Shown piece by piece: positions 1 through 8,701 of a stretch of DNA of 64,000 nucleotides. Under the pieces are notes generated by a model, which did no database searches, was not told the origin of the DNA, and saw only the letters and a list, made by a program, of their open reading frames with translations. Positions within the stretch are counted from its first letter, which is position 1. Each line of letters starts with the position of its first letter. Source of the DNA: Pseudoalteromonas phenolica (GTDB lineage: Bacteria > Pseudomonadota > Gammaproteobacteria > Enterobacterales > Alteromonadaceae); assembly GCF_001444405.1 (NCBI RefSeq), contig NZ_CP013187.1, positions 2,294,001-2,358,000 on the forward strand, read 5' to 3'. Position numbers and translations under genes: made by a program.

Positions 1-9
1 ACTTACAAG

Positions 10-1497
10 TTAAGCTAATCTCAACTTAATCGCTTGGTTTCGGCCAAGCGTTTTTGTTTCGTTTAAGGCTGTATCAGCCAAAGCTAGCAGATCTGTGTAA
101 TTATGTGCTTTATTTGCTGACGTCGTCGCAATGCCAATAGAGACTGTGACAAAGTCATTGCTTTCATCTTTGTTATAACAGATTTTACGAGATAAAATAT
201 TATTCTGTATGCGCTTTGCTATTTTTAGTAATTCTTTTTCTGGGGTATTGTGTAAGATCATCACGAACTCTTCACCAGAAAAACGCCCTACGATGTCTTC
301 ACTTCGTCCTGCCGATAGTACATTGGCAATACTCATCAACGCTTCATCACCCGCTGCATAACCAAATTTGAGGTTGTATTTTTTTAAGTCATCGACATCA
401 ATCAAAAATACCGTCAATTCAGTACTGTACCGACAAGCTGTTTGCCAACTGCGCTCTAACACCTGCTCAATTTCTCGTCGATTATAAAAGCCTGTTAATG
501 CATCATGAGTTGCATAACCACTGATGATATCTAACTGATGCTTAGTGCGCACATGCATTGATAGCCTACCTAACAAACTATCTTTCTGTCTGCTTACATC
601 TAGCATGTCAGACACGCCCAGAGCGAAACCTTGAGCTTCAGTTTGATCTGTTAGTTTGTCGCTATAATAAATAATTGGCGTTGTGCTTTGAGACATAGCT
701 CTAAATTGTTTACAAAACTCAAAGTATGGGTCAGCACTGTGTTCAACTAAGATCAGTGCACTACTCTGTTTTAGCGCTTTATTTAACAATTCACTTTGTG
801 AATCGAGTTTGTATATGTCGTATTCCGCGTGAGATAGATAACCTGATATAACCTGAGATGATAGCGAGTTGCCAATCATAAAGACTTTTTCATTAAATTT
901 AAGATTACAAGCGCTGTATTGATCTAGATGCTGCACGGTTTCATTTCTAAAAAATGACACTAATGCATCTTCACTCTGAACACCAGTTATAAAATGCCCT
1001 GCACCATTCGATAAGACTGGGACTTTACGGCCAAACTCACCATTTTCCCATTCTGTTTGCCAGAGTTTTAATTCGGCCTGTTTCTGCTCACTGAATTCAA
1101 ACTCTTCTACGCCGTACTTAACTAACAATGCATCTAAAATTGATGGGTCTGATACATCTAAACTTTCTATCCACAATGCACGGTATATAGCATCTCTGAA
1201 AATAAATGCGCTTTCAGGAAAGCTGCCAGATACTGCATTCAGAGTCTCATTTAGCATAGAAGTATTTACCATAAACTTTGGGTTATGAATTTCTATATCT
1301 GGGGCTTTATCTAATACCGCTTTAAATTCAGCATTAAGGATATCAATGTACTTAAGTTCTTGGACACTTGCTGAGGGAGTATGCTCAACCAACCGCCACT
1401 CAATTTCATTGATCAAATTAAGCTTTTTTAACCGCTCATGTAATACAAAACAAAACGGGCAATTTATATCAGCATAAACAAACGGCTTTTGGTTCAT
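10..1497 (-). CDS. DsbA-like thioredoxin-fold / receiver-like / GGDEF diguanylate cyclase fusion
   Basis: A likely diguanylate cyclase making c-di-GMP in the cytoplasm; no signal peptide or membrane segment is visible. Three parts can be seen. Residues about 1-190 look like a DSBA/FrnE-type thioredoxin fold, with CPFC near the N-terminus and a VPVL stretch that fits the cis-Pro loop. Residues about 200-310 look like a degenerate receiver domain. The C-terminus is a GGDEF domain with the signature SGEEF, preceded by an RxxD motif (RSED) at the spacing of a c-di-GMP inhibitory I-site. The ATG at 1497 is used because the fold begins there (MNQKPFVYAD); a further upstream start would add five residues. 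The domain combination is unusual. The catalytic GGDEF call is firm, the middle domain is inference. Confidence 0.8.
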   Translation of the reverse strand: MNQKPFVYADINCPFCFVLHERLKKLNLINEIEWRLVEHTPSASVQELKYIDILNAEFKAVLDKAPDIEIHNPKFMVNTSMLNETLNAVSGSFPESAFIFRDAIYRALWIESLDVSDPSILDALLVKYGVEEFEFSEQKQAELKLWQTEWENGEFGRKVPVLSNGAGHFITGVQSEDALVSFFRNETVQHLDQYSACNLKFNEKVFMIGNSLSSQVISGYLSHAEYDIYKLDSQSELLNKALKQSSALILVEHSADPYFEFCKQFRAMSQSTTPIIYYSDKLTDQTEAQGFALGVSDMLDVSRQKDSLLGRLSMHVRTKHQLDIISGYATHDALTGFYNRREIEQVLERSWQTACRYSTELTVFLIDVDDLKKYNLKFGYAAGDEALMSIANVLSAGRSEDIVGRFSGEEFVMILHNTPEKELLKIAKRIQNNILSRKICYNKDESNDFVTVSIGIATTSANKAHNYTDLLALADTALNETKTLGRNQAIKLRLA

Positions 1498-1562
1498 AAT
1501 AGTCAGGCACAATAAAGTATATTCTTAAATATAGACAAGACTTTACCTTAGAGTAAGCCAAT

Positions 1563-1588
1563 AAAAAAAGAGCCGAGGCTCTTTTTTT
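1563..1588 (-). terminator. Rho-independent terminator downstream of yejK
   Basis: A-run, stem AGAGC/GCTCT with a CGAG loop, then a T-run. The A and T runs flank both sides, so it could act in both directions. It lies between the yejK stop and the start of the GGDEF gene, both on the minus strand. Confidence 0.8.
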
Positions 1589-1599
1589 GAAATTATCTG

Positions 1600-2613
1600 C
1601 TAATTATTTTCTTCGTAAAAGCGTTGTAACTGCTCTTTTAAGTTTGGCGGTATGCCTTTAATTGTGAGTGTGTCGCTTTGAGCATCATATAACACTCGCT
1701 CACCTAAGTGTTTCCGTTCAAACCCAACGCTGACTCCACCACCCAGACCTGAAAATTTCACCATCGTTGTTAACGTCTTCTTATCAACAGGGAAAGATTC
1801 TGCTAAGTCATAACTTTGATCTTTATAAAAATCTTCGAATTGGGTCTCTGAAGACTTTGACAATGTTTCGGACAAATCAGCTATGTTTGCATCTTCACCT
1901 GTTGTGATACAGTCAGTACAGTAATCAAAGACTTCTTTTCTTAAGTCGTCTTTTTCTTCCTTATTAAACTGCTGCTCACTTAAATAATCCTCTACAGCCG
2001 CCAACATAACATTGGATTGTTGTTTAGCATCAATACCTTCTTCACAACCTAAAAAGTCCAAGAAAAAATCAGCCACTTTTCTACCTGCTCGTCCTTTAAT
2101 GAACGAGATGTAACGTGCATCTTCAGGCTGCGTATCCCAAGCTGATAAATCAATTCTTGCAGCAAGCTGCATACGAGAGATATCTAAGTGACGCGAGGCA
2201 GATAAATCTAGCTCAGATGTAATCGAGTAATGCTCTTTTATGTTTATAAGTGCAATCAACACATATTCTGTTGCCACATATTGATAATGGCAGAAAACCA
2301 GATACCCAGTTTCGTTAAACGCATATTTGTTCAGCTCTTCTTTTAAAACTTGCGTCGCTTGTTCAGTCACACTATAAAAATTGAGTTCATTATTGCGATA
2401 ACTCTGCATTGCTGATGCGACTTGGCTATTTTTGTCTGGGCTAAACGCACAGTATCCTTTGCCAGGTTTACTGGTGTAAGCATGATGTAATTGTTCAATA
2501 AATACATTCACTCGGTCGTTAATCGACATCTCATCATTACGTAAATGGATTTGGGTATCTTCGTCCTGCTTGTCGACATAATGGACAACCAGTTTATTCA
2601 CCTCAATGCTCAT
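1600..2613 (-). CDS. yejK: Nucleoid-associated protein YejK (NdpA family)
   Basis: A 337-residue protein with the length and overall sequence of the YejK/NdpA family, which associates with the spermidine nucleoid fraction in E. coli. Recognisable blocks include the N-terminal VHYVDK region, the FIKGRAGRKVADFFLDFLGC block and a C-terminal stretch ending near KGIPPNLKEQL. It is divergent from yejL and the pbgA-like gene, the same arrangement as yejK-yejL-yejM in E. coli. That synteny supports the call. Its molecular function is still poorly defined in the family. Confidence 0.93.
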   Translation of the reverse strand: MSIEVNKLVVHYVDKQDEDTQIHLRNDEMSINDRVNVFIEQLHHAYTSKPGKGYCAFSPDKNSQVASAMQSYRNNELNFYSVTEQATQVLKEELNKYAFNETGYLVFCHYQYVATEYVLIALINIKEHYSITSELDLSASRHLDISRMQLAARIDLSAWDTQPEDARYISFIKGRAGRKVADFFLDFLGCEEGIDAKQQSNVMLAAVEDYLSEQQFNKEEKDDLRKEVFDYCTDCITTGEDANIADLSETLSKSSETQFEDFYKDQSYDLAESFPVDKKTLTTMVKFSGLGGGVSVGFERKHLGERVLYDAQSDTLTIKGIPPNLKEQLQRFYEENN

Positions 2614-2677
2614 CTTTGTTTTTCGCGCCTCTGGTGTTAAAATAAAAAATTATTATTTATTAATTTTGAACCAACTG

Positions 2678-2890
2678 ATGCCTATCCAATCTAAATATTC
2701 CAACAAACAAGTAGAACAAATTGTCGATCAGCTTATCGATGTATTAACTCAACAACAGGCACCTGTTGATTTAAGTCTAATGTGTTTAGGAAATTCTATC
2801 ACGCATATCCTAAAAGAACATGTGCCAGAAAATAAAAGACAAGCTGTTGCCGAAAATTTCTCTAAAGCGCTCGTGCAATCGGTAAAATAA
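2678..2890 (+). CDS. yejL: YejL family (DUF1414) small protein
   Basis: A 70-residue protein of the YejL/DUF1414 family, starting MPIQSKYSN. A longer reading frame begins upstream, but the ATG at 2678 gives the family's usual length and N-terminus. It is four bases ahead of the pbgA-like gene, so the two are probably co-transcribed. No biochemical function is established for the family; the conserved neighbourhood with yejK and yejM is the main information. Confidence 0.88.
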   Translation: MPIQSKYSNKQVEQIVDQLIDVLTQQQAPVDLSLMCLGNSITHILKEHVPENKRQAVAENFSKALVQSVK

Positions 2891-2894
2891 CTGA

Positions 2895-4391
2895 ATGAAT
2901 CTCACCCCTGACAACCAGTTTTCTTCGAAAGCCAGCCAACTTTTAAGTTGGGGACACTGGTTTACTTTCGCTAATATTGGCTTAGTGCTGTTGATAAGCA
3001 CTATTTATTTATTTGCTGATAGTCAACCAGGTACACCACTTGGCTGGTTTTATATGCTGATCACTTGGGTGAGTCATACCAGTTTTATTACATTTTGTGC
3101 GTTTGTCTTAACTATATTTCCACTGAGCCTAGTATTTCCTTATCCTAGGCACATTCGAGGCATGGCAGCAGGCATAGCCACTATTGGTATTTCGGCCCTT
3201 TGCCTCGATGCGTTTGTATATTACAGCCTTGGTTATCACATAAATATCCAGGCTCTACCCGAAATAATTAGTTTACTTTGGTCTACTTTAACCAGTTCAC
3301 CAGCCATTACTACGGTTTTTGCTGGCTCCTTAATTATTATTATTTTAGGCCTTGAACTGATCGCCAGCAATCATGCTTGGCGACATTTGGATAGACTTAA
3401 GAATTTAAAGTTTGCCCGTTATGCTACAAGCATACTGGTTACTTGCTTTGCTTTAAGCCACAGTATTCATATCTGGGCCGATGCGAATAACTATTTTGAT
3501 ATTACGAAACAAGACAATGTATTACCGCTTTCTTACCCTACTACAGCAAAAACTCTGTTAGCACGACATGACTTACTCGATATAGAAAAATATCAGCAAG
3601 AGAGAAATCTTCAATTAGAAGGTCCGAAGGGTCGGTTCATATTAAATACTACATTGCCCAATTGTGAAGCTAATAATCAGGTCATCAATTTTTTAGTATT
3701 TAAAAATAGTGACCAACTAAATAATTTCGTGAATGAGCGTTCTGATTTATCTGCATTAGATAATATTCTTCAACCTGTAAATCGCCAAGATGCGTTGTTT
3801 AATCTTATTTATGGTTTGCCTGCTTATTATAACTCTGAAAAGTTGAGAGAAGCTTTACCACCTTGGGCTCAAAAAAATGCGCTGGTTGGCTTATCTGGAT
3901 TCACTGGTTTTGGTTTCAAAGATATAAAAGGTGAACACTCAATCAACATGATACTTGTTGATAAATTAGAACACTTGCCTAGTGAGAATATCATTGCATT
4001 CTCACTAGCTGATGAAACCAGTAAAGAATTAATCACGACCTCTAAGGCCTATATTTCAAATACTATTCTAATAAAAAATAGTGACAGCTTTAAACAGCTT
4101 AACGATATCATCTATTCTATTGTCTCTGAGCAACTTAACTGCCCAGCACTTGCTGATGCTGCTATGCTAGGTAAGAACTTAAACACTGACTACCAACAAG
4201 AAGGTGTAAACTACTCTAATGGTGTTTTAGTTACATTCAAGAAAGATAGAATTACGTTAGTAAACCCTGACGGTAGCTATAAACAAATGTCAGGTTCAGA
4301 GGGTTTTTTATTGGAACAAAGTTTAGATATTCCATTCTTAATTCATAGCATCAAAGAACTACAAAAATTCACGCGTAGTAGTGGCAGTTAA
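2895..4391 (+). CDS. PbgA/YejM-like inner-membrane protein (short periplasmic domain)
   Basis: Five predicted membrane helices fill roughly residues 20-215, with a WGHWFTFANIG start and short hydrophilic loops. A periplasmic domain of about 270 residues follows. Position after yejL and the 5-TM layout match YejM/PbgA/LapC, which in enterics senses LPS and controls LpxC turnover through LapB. The protein has 498 residues against about 586 in E. coli, and the sulfatase-like periplasmic part is shortened and weakly recognisable. No conserved sulfatase metal-site motif is visible, but E. coli PbgA also lacks activity. The LpxC-control role is carried over from the family and not shown here. Confidence 0.72.
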   Translation: MNLTPDNQFSSKASQLLSWGHWFTFANIGLVLLISTIYLFADSQPGTPLGWFYMLITWVSHTSFITFCAFVLTIFPLSLVFPYPRHIRGMAAGIATIGISALCLDAFVYYSLGYHINIQALPEIISLLWSTLTSSPAITTVFAGSLIIIILGLELIASNHAWRHLDRLKNLKFARYATSILVTCFALSHSIHIWADANNYFDITKQDNVLPLSYPTTAKTLLARHDLLDIEKYQQERNLQLEGPKGRFILNTTLPNCEANNQVINFLVFKNSDQLNNFVNERSDLSALDNILQPVNRQDALFNLIYGLPAYYNSEKLREALPPWAQKNALVGLSGFTGFGFKDIKGEHSINMILVDKLEHLPSENIIAFSLADETSKELITTSKAYISNTILIKNSDSFKQLNDIIYSIVSEQLNCPALADAAMLGKNLNTDYQQEGVNYSNGVLVTFKKDRITLVNPDGSYKQMSGSEGFLLEQSLDIPFLIHSIKELQKFTRSSGS

Positions 4392-4400
4392 CTTGATTAT

Positions 4401-4460
4401 CCCTTTAAATTTACTATATTCCTATTATCCTTCTTGAAGGATGTGGAGAAATTTAAAGGG
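4401..4460 (+). promoter_or_regulatory. Leader hairpin that would sequester a ribosome-binding site
   Basis: A perfect 12-bp inverted repeat: CCCTTTAAATTT at 4401-4412 and AAATTTAAAGGG at 4449-4460. A second 7-bp hairpin (ATCCTTC/GAAGGAT, 4427-4442) is nested inside. The right arm contains the AAAGGG Shine-Dalgarno of the gene starting at 4469, so pairing would hide it. Seen in sequence; a regulatory role is inferred. Confidence 0.55.
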
Positions 4461-4468
4461 AACCGTGC

Positions 4469-4945
4469 ATGCTAAAAAGTCTATTTACCACACTGCTAAT
4501 ATTACCTTTTTTTGTGTCCGCTGAAAAAGTGACTATCAGTTACTATAAATGTGTATCAGACAGAGGCACAATCTTCAGTCAGCACCCGTGTGGGAATAAT
4601 GGAACTGTTCATACATTAACCCACTCAAATCCTGAAGCCAAGATACCGCCTGAAAATCACTTTAAAACATTAAATAATCTAGAAAAGCAGCAGATTGTCC
4701 GAAATTTAAAGCGTGAGATCTGTGCTAAACGTCAGAAATCAGCAATCTTGAGTCGTGACAGAGACAGAGAGTCAAGAGAACAGCAAGCTCGATTAAATCG
4801 TGTAATGGATGACCGAAAAAAACAACAAACTATCCAAGATGTTAAAAAACAACTCAAATCTATCAATAAGCAATATTTAAAAGATATTAAAGACATTGAT
4901 AAACAAATCGTGCGATTAGAGAAACAACTAGCTCGCTATCAATAA
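4469..4945 (+). CDS. DUF4124-like periplasmic protein with coiled coil
   Basis: A 158-residue protein with an N-terminal signal peptide (MLKSLFTTLLILPFFVSA). A short module follows with two cysteines (YKCVSDRGTIFSQHPCG) that resembles the DUF4124 motif. The C-terminal 80 residues are charged (K, R, D, Q) and very likely form a coiled coil. Shine-Dalgarno AAAGGG sits 8 nt before the ATG inside the right arm of an inverted repeat. Family function is unknown. It stands alone between the pbgA-like gene and aceK. Confidence 0.65.
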   Translation: MLKSLFTTLLILPFFVSAEKVTISYYKCVSDRGTIFSQHPCGNNGTVHTLTHSNPEAKIPPENHFKTLNNLEKQQIVRNLKREICAKRQKSAILSRDRDRESREQQARLNRVMDDRKKQQTIQDVKKQLKSINKQYLKDIKDIDKQIVRLEKQLARYQ

Positions 4946-5047
4946 GCACTGCGACAAACTAAACAAGCTTTAATCATCTCTAGACCATTGTGGGATAGCC
5001 AAGTACCCTATTTTCATTATATAGTGTTAGCAAGATAATGCGTTTTC

Positions 5048-5081
5048 GGTAATTTTATCTCGACTTTGTCGGCAAATTACC
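5048..5081 (+). promoter_or_regulatory. Leader hairpin upstream of aceK
   Basis: Outer arms GGTAATTT (5048-5055) and AAATTACC (5074-5081) enclose an inner CGAC-TTT-GTCG hairpin (5061-5071). The structure ends about 9 nt before the aceK Shine-Dalgarno GAGG. There is no T-run, so it is not a simple terminator. A role in translation or mRNA stability is inferred. Confidence 0.4.
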
Positions 5082-5099
5082 TAAATATCGAGGATGATA

Positions 5100-6833
5100 A
5101 TGCACGCTTTCAGTCTAGCCCAATTGATACTTTCTGGCTTTGCTAAGCACTATCAGTTATTTCAAGAGATCACAGGACAAGCTCCCACTGCTTTTGCTTC
5201 ACAAGACTGGGGGAAAATCCAGCAAATCAGCAAAGCACGTATCCATCATTATGATGCGCGAGTCAACGAAACCATCAGTGACGTAAAAGAACTATTAAAC
5301 TGCGATGTGCTTGATGAATCTTTTTGGTATCAAGTAAAGCAACACTATCTCGACTTATTGACTTTCCATCCTCAAGCGGAGCTCGCCGAAACCTTTTATA
5401 ATTCTGTATTTTGCCGTTTATTCGATAGACAATACTTTAATAATGACTTTATTTTTGTCGAAACAACCTTAAAAGATGCCCCCGCCGTTGCTGTTGAAAC
5501 AGAATATCGAAGTTACTTTCCAGTTGTTAAAGGGTTAAAGCCCACCATCAAACAAATTATCAATGAGTTTGACTTCCAGTGTGAGTTTGCCAATTTAGAT
5601 CAAGATATAAGATTATTAGTAAAAGCATTTATTCAACAAGCACCCGATACGCACCACCAGCATCATCAAATGCGCTTTGATATGCTGCCTTCGCCATTTT
5701 ATCGCAATAAAGGCGCGTATATCATTGGCCGTGTTGTCTCTCAGAGTGGCATTCAACCCTTTATTATTTCTGTGTTGCATGATGAGCAGGGTAAGCTCTG
5801 CATAGATGCTTTACTTACCAACTCTTCACAGATGCGAGTTATTTTTGGTTTTGCGCGCGCGTATTTCTTGGTTTCAACTAATACCCCGTCAGCTATGGTG
5901 CACTTTTTAAATCAATTAATGCCGAATAAAACGCCCGCAGAGCTCTACAATGCCATAGGCTTTCACAAACAAGGCAAAACCGAGTTTTATCGTGAGTTTT
6001 TACATCATCTAGATAACAGTAATGATAAGTTTGTGATCGCTCCAGGTACACCCGGTATGGTGATGATGGTATTTACGCTACCAAACTTTCCGTATGTTTT
6101 TAAAATCATTAAAGATAAATTTTCAGAAAGTAAGCCTTTTGGTCGCGATACAGTATTAGCTCGATATCAATTGGTTAAAAATCACGACCGTGTTGGTCGA
6201 ATGGCTGATACCATTGAGTACTCCGATGTCGTATTACCACTAAATAGATTCTGTCCTGAATTACTTAGGCAATTACGAGCAACCATCGCTGGCAGTATCA
6301 AGATAGAAAACAACCATCTAGTCATAAAGCACTTATATATCGAGCGACGAATGAATCCGCTCAACCTATTTATTGAGCAAGCTTCAGACGAACAAAGCTT
6401 TAAAGTGATTGACGATTATGGATTAGCCATAAAAGAGATGCTACAAGCGAATATTTTTCCAGGCGATATGCTGCTAAAAAACTTTGGTGTTAGTAAACAC
6501 CACAGAGTGATATTTTATGATTACGACGAAGTACAATATCTAACAGAAATGAATTTTAGAACCTTGCCCAAGCCAAGTTTAGATGACTTATACTCTGGCG
6601 CTGACTTATATTCAGTTGCACCGCAAGATGTATTCCCAGAGCAGTTATTAACTTTTGTGATGACGAACCCTAAATTAAAAACATTCTTTGAGCAGACGCA
6701 TCCCGAATTATTAACCGTTGAGTATTGGCAAAATGCACAAGCCGATATTATCAACAAAGTGAGTAAACATATTTACCCTTACCCGCCAGAGCAAAGATTT
6801 AACCACATTGCGAAACAAAAGAGATTAATGTGA
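5100..6833 (+). CDS. aceK: Isocitrate dehydrogenase kinase/phosphatase
   Basis: AceK phosphorylates and dephosphorylates isocitrate dehydrogenase, steering flux between the TCA cycle and the glyoxylate shunt. The protein is 577 residues, the family's usual size. It shows the family N-terminus, the APGTPGMVMMVFTLPNFPYVFKIIKD block (nucleotide site and lysine) and the DYDEVQYL region. An in-frame ATG at 5094 overlaps the Shine-Dalgarno; the ATG at 5100 has GAGG 6 nt upstream and is preferred. Unlike in enterics it is not next to aceBA. The following LysR gene overlaps its stop by 4 nt. Confidence 0.95.
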   Translation: MHAFSLAQLILSGFAKHYQLFQEITGQAPTAFASQDWGKIQQISKARIHHYDARVNETISDVKELLNCDVLDESFWYQVKQHYLDLLTFHPQAELAETFYNSVFCRLFDRQYFNNDFIFVETTLKDAPAVAVETEYRSYFPVVKGLKPTIKQIINEFDFQCEFANLDQDIRLLVKAFIQQAPDTHHQHHQMRFDMLPSPFYRNKGAYIIGRVVSQSGIQPFIISVLHDEQGKLCIDALLTNSSQMRVIFGFARAYFLVSTNTPSAMVHFLNQLMPNKTPAELYNAIGFHKQGKTEFYREFLHHLDNSNDKFVIAPGTPGMVMMVFTLPNFPYVFKIIKDKFSESKPFGRDTVLARYQLVKNHDRVGRMADTIEYSDVVLPLNRFCPELLRQLRATIAGSIKIENNHLVIKHLYIERRMNPLNLFIEQASDEQSFKVIDDYGLAIKEMLQANIFPGDMLLKNFGVSKHHRVIFYDYDEVQYLTEMNFRTLPKPSLDDLYSGADLYSVAPQDVFPEQLLTFVMTNPKLKTFFEQTHPELLTVEYWQNAQADIINKVSKHIYPYPPEQRFNHIAKQKRLM

Positions 6834-7768
6834 ATATCAGTAAAATAGATTTAAATTTATTAGTATATCTCGACACTTTATTACGAGAATGCAATGTCAC
6901 CCGAGCTGCGAACCAGCTTAGTATTACACAACCAGCAATGAGTAATGGCCTAAAGCGACTACGTAACTTATTCAACGATCCCATTCTGGTTAGAACCAGT
7001 GATGGCATGGTACCTACTGAACGCGCCTTAGAACTACAGCCTGTTATTCGCGGTATATTAATGACGCTTGAAGAAACCCTAGCGCCAAATAGAGATTTCG
7101 AGGCAAGCCAAAGTAAACGCGTATTTAGGATCATGGCCAGTGACTATGCCGCAAGTACGCTGGCACCCAAGCTGCTAACTAAGTTACATGAAGAAGCGCC
7201 TGACACCACATTAGATATTCTAACCCCAAGTGACGTGACCTTCCATGATGTCGAAAATGGTAAGGTAGATATGGCCATCAACCGTTTTGAAAACCTACCT
7301 CAATCTTTTCACCATAAACGTATTTGGAAAGACAGTTTTTGCTGTTTAATTAAGTCTGATAACCCAATTATTGATAAATTTAACCTTGATGCTTATTTAA
7401 AAGCACGTCATATCTGGGTGAGTAAAACTGGCTTTGGTGTGGGTGTTGGTATGGACCCAGAAGATGTACAAAAACTGGGTTGGGTTGATGAAGCGCTTGC
7501 GCACTTTGGTAAACATAGAAACATAGCTACCTTTACCCGTAACTATCATGTTGCTATTCATCTGGCAAAAGAACAAAATCTGATTGCCACATTGCCTTCA
7601 AAAGCCGCTAATATTTATAAAGATGATCCACAGTTAGCTATTTTAGAGCCGCCGTTCCCTATTCCACCATTTGAGCTGGACATGATCTGGAGCCCTTTGC
7701 TACATCGCGATGCGAGCCATATTTGGCTCAGACAGAAAGTCGCAGAGGTGGCTGAAGAGTTAAAATAA
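6830..7768 (+). CDS. LysR-family transcriptional regulator
   Basis: A 312-residue LysR regulator with an N-terminal winged HTH (residues about 5-65, with CNVTRAANQLSITQPAMS). The C-terminal part fits the periplasmic-binding-like effector domain. It starts with GTG at 6830, overlapping the aceK stop (ATGTGA), which suggests translational coupling. A LysR gene coupled to aceK would fit local control of carbon flux, but its effector and targets cannot be read from sequence. An intrinsic terminator follows at 7794. Confidence 0.88.
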   Translation: MNISKIDLNLLVYLDTLLRECNVTRAANQLSITQPAMSNGLKRLRNLFNDPILVRTSDGMVPTERALELQPVIRGILMTLEETLAPNRDFEASQSKRVFRIMASDYAASTLAPKLLTKLHEEAPDTTLDILTPSDVTFHDVENGKVDMAINRFENLPQSFHHKRIWKDSFCCLIKSDNPIIDKFNLDAYLKARHIWVSKTGFGVGVGMDPEDVQKLGWVDEALAHFGKHRNIATFTRNYHVAIHLAKEQNLIATLPSKAANIYKDDPQLAILEPPFPIPPFELDMIWSPLLHRDASHIWLRQKVAEVAEELK

Positions 7769-7793
7769 CCATAACATTATAAAATTAAAAACT

Positions 7794-7820
7794 AATACCT
7801 GCTTCTGCAGGTATTTTTTT
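7794..7820 (+). terminator. Rho-independent terminator of the aceK-LysR operon
   Basis: Stem AATACCTGC/GCAGGTATT with a TTCT loop and a run of seven T residues, 26 bases after the LysR stop. Confidence 0.9.
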
Positions 7821-7883
7821 GCTCAAAAAACATAGCTTGTTACATTTCAAGTGACAAACAAAGCTGACTCAAGGTAAAAAATA

Positions 7884-7927
7884 TTTGACCCAACCACTAT
7901 TTTGACGTATTTTCGACCATGTCAAAA
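7884..7927 (+). promoter_or_regulatory. Candidate operator/promoter with TTTGAC repeats
   Basis: TTTGAC occurs at 7884-7889 and 7901-7906, 17 bp apart. The second lies in an inverted repeat TTTTGAC (7900-7906) / GTCAAAA (7921-7927) with a 14-bp spacer. The TTGAC cores could also serve as -35 elements. The site is 30 bp upstream of a membrane-protein/XRE pair, so autoregulation by the XRE protein is a reasonable guess. Confidence 0.4.
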
Positions 7928-7957
7928 ATATTTAACTTTAAGTAAAAAGGAATAAAC

Positions 7958-8455
7958 ATGACTAGACAGCAAAAATTTAAAGAATGGCTTGATAGCTGTA
8001 GCTTTCGAGAAGTGACATTACTCGTTGATTTACTCATTTGTGGCTACCTAATGTTTTATTATTTGCGCGCAGTATTATTAGCAAGCACTGAGCAGTTAAG
8101 TGATATAACTTGGGTATCTGGGCTACTTGGGAATGTAATTTTTTATAGTATTGTTTTGATGATCGCCAGTTATATTCTCTTAGCGCTTGCAAGTGACAAA
8201 GAGCTAGAGCAACCCATGGATGTGCGTGAAAAGCAGATCAACCTAATAGGCTACAAATACTCAGCTTGGATCTTACAAATCGGTTTAGCTGTAGGTATTT
8301 TTCAATATCAAATTGAAGCTAATCAGTTTTTTGCTGATAAAATCAGTATGCCTTTTTTACCTCTGCATATTATGGTTGTTGCCTTTATCTTAGCTGAAAT
8401 TGTTTTTTATGGTGTGCAACTTATCAAAGGCCGTACAGGAGCTATTTATGACTGA
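7958..8455 (+). CDS. Four-TM membrane protein paired with an XRE regulator
   Basis: A 165-residue inner-membrane protein with four hydrophobic segments (about residues 20-43, 54-76, 103-119 and 130-152), preceded by AAAAAGGAATAAAC as ribosome-binding site. The family is not recognised with certainty. The arrangement resembles the DUF2975/DUF2178-type modules, in which a small membrane protein is followed by an overlapping Cro-like regulator. The XRE start lies 8 nt inside its 3' end. Function unknown. Confidence 0.65.
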   Translation: MTRQQKFKEWLDSCSFREVTLLVDLLICGYLMFYYLRAVLLASTEQLSDITWVSGLLGNVIFYSIVLMIASYILLALASDKELEQPMDVREKQINLIGYKYSAWILQIGLAVGIFQYQIEANQFFADKISMPFLPLHIMVVAFILAEIVFYGVQLIKGRTGAIYD

Positions 8456-8666
8456 TCGCGTTATCACTAATTCGATTAGAACGTTGCGATTTTTAAACAA
8501 TGAGATGACGCAAAAGCAACTTGCTGAAGCCATCGGGGTGACTCGTCAAACAGTAATGGCCATAGAAGCCAACAAATATTCACCAAGTTTAGAAGTGGCT
8601 TTTAAAATTGCAGAGGTCTTCTCTTTACCACTTGAAGAAGTATTTCAATATAAAGAAGCTGAATAA
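8448..8666 (+). CDS. Small XRE/Cro-family DNA-binding regulator
   Basis: A 72-residue protein that is almost only a helix-turn-helix (TQKQLAEAIGVTRQTVMAIE), of the compact Cro/YozG-like type. The ATG at 8448 has CAGGAG upstream and overlaps the end of the membrane-protein gene (ATGACTGA), so the two are translationally coupled. Family knowledge suggests the regulator represses its own operon; candidate sites lie at 7884-7927. Confidence 0.85.
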   Translation: MTDRVITNSIRTLRFLNNEMTQKQLAEAIGVTRQTVMAIEANKYSPSLEVAFKIAEVFSLPLEEVFQYKEAE

Positions 8667-8687
8667 AGCCAAAGGGTTGGCTTTATT
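8662..8687. terminator. Bidirectional terminator between convergent genes
   Basis: 11-bp stem AATAAAGCCAA/TTGGCTTTATT with an AGGG loop. It separates the convergent XRE gene and DUF3667 gene. Confidence 0.75.
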
Positions 8688-8701
8688 CTCTTTGAAAAAG
8701 C

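Noticed and set aside
5094..5099. Alternative aceK start at 5094
   Set aside because: It overlaps the Shine-Dalgarno AGG; the ATG at 5100 has correct spacing.
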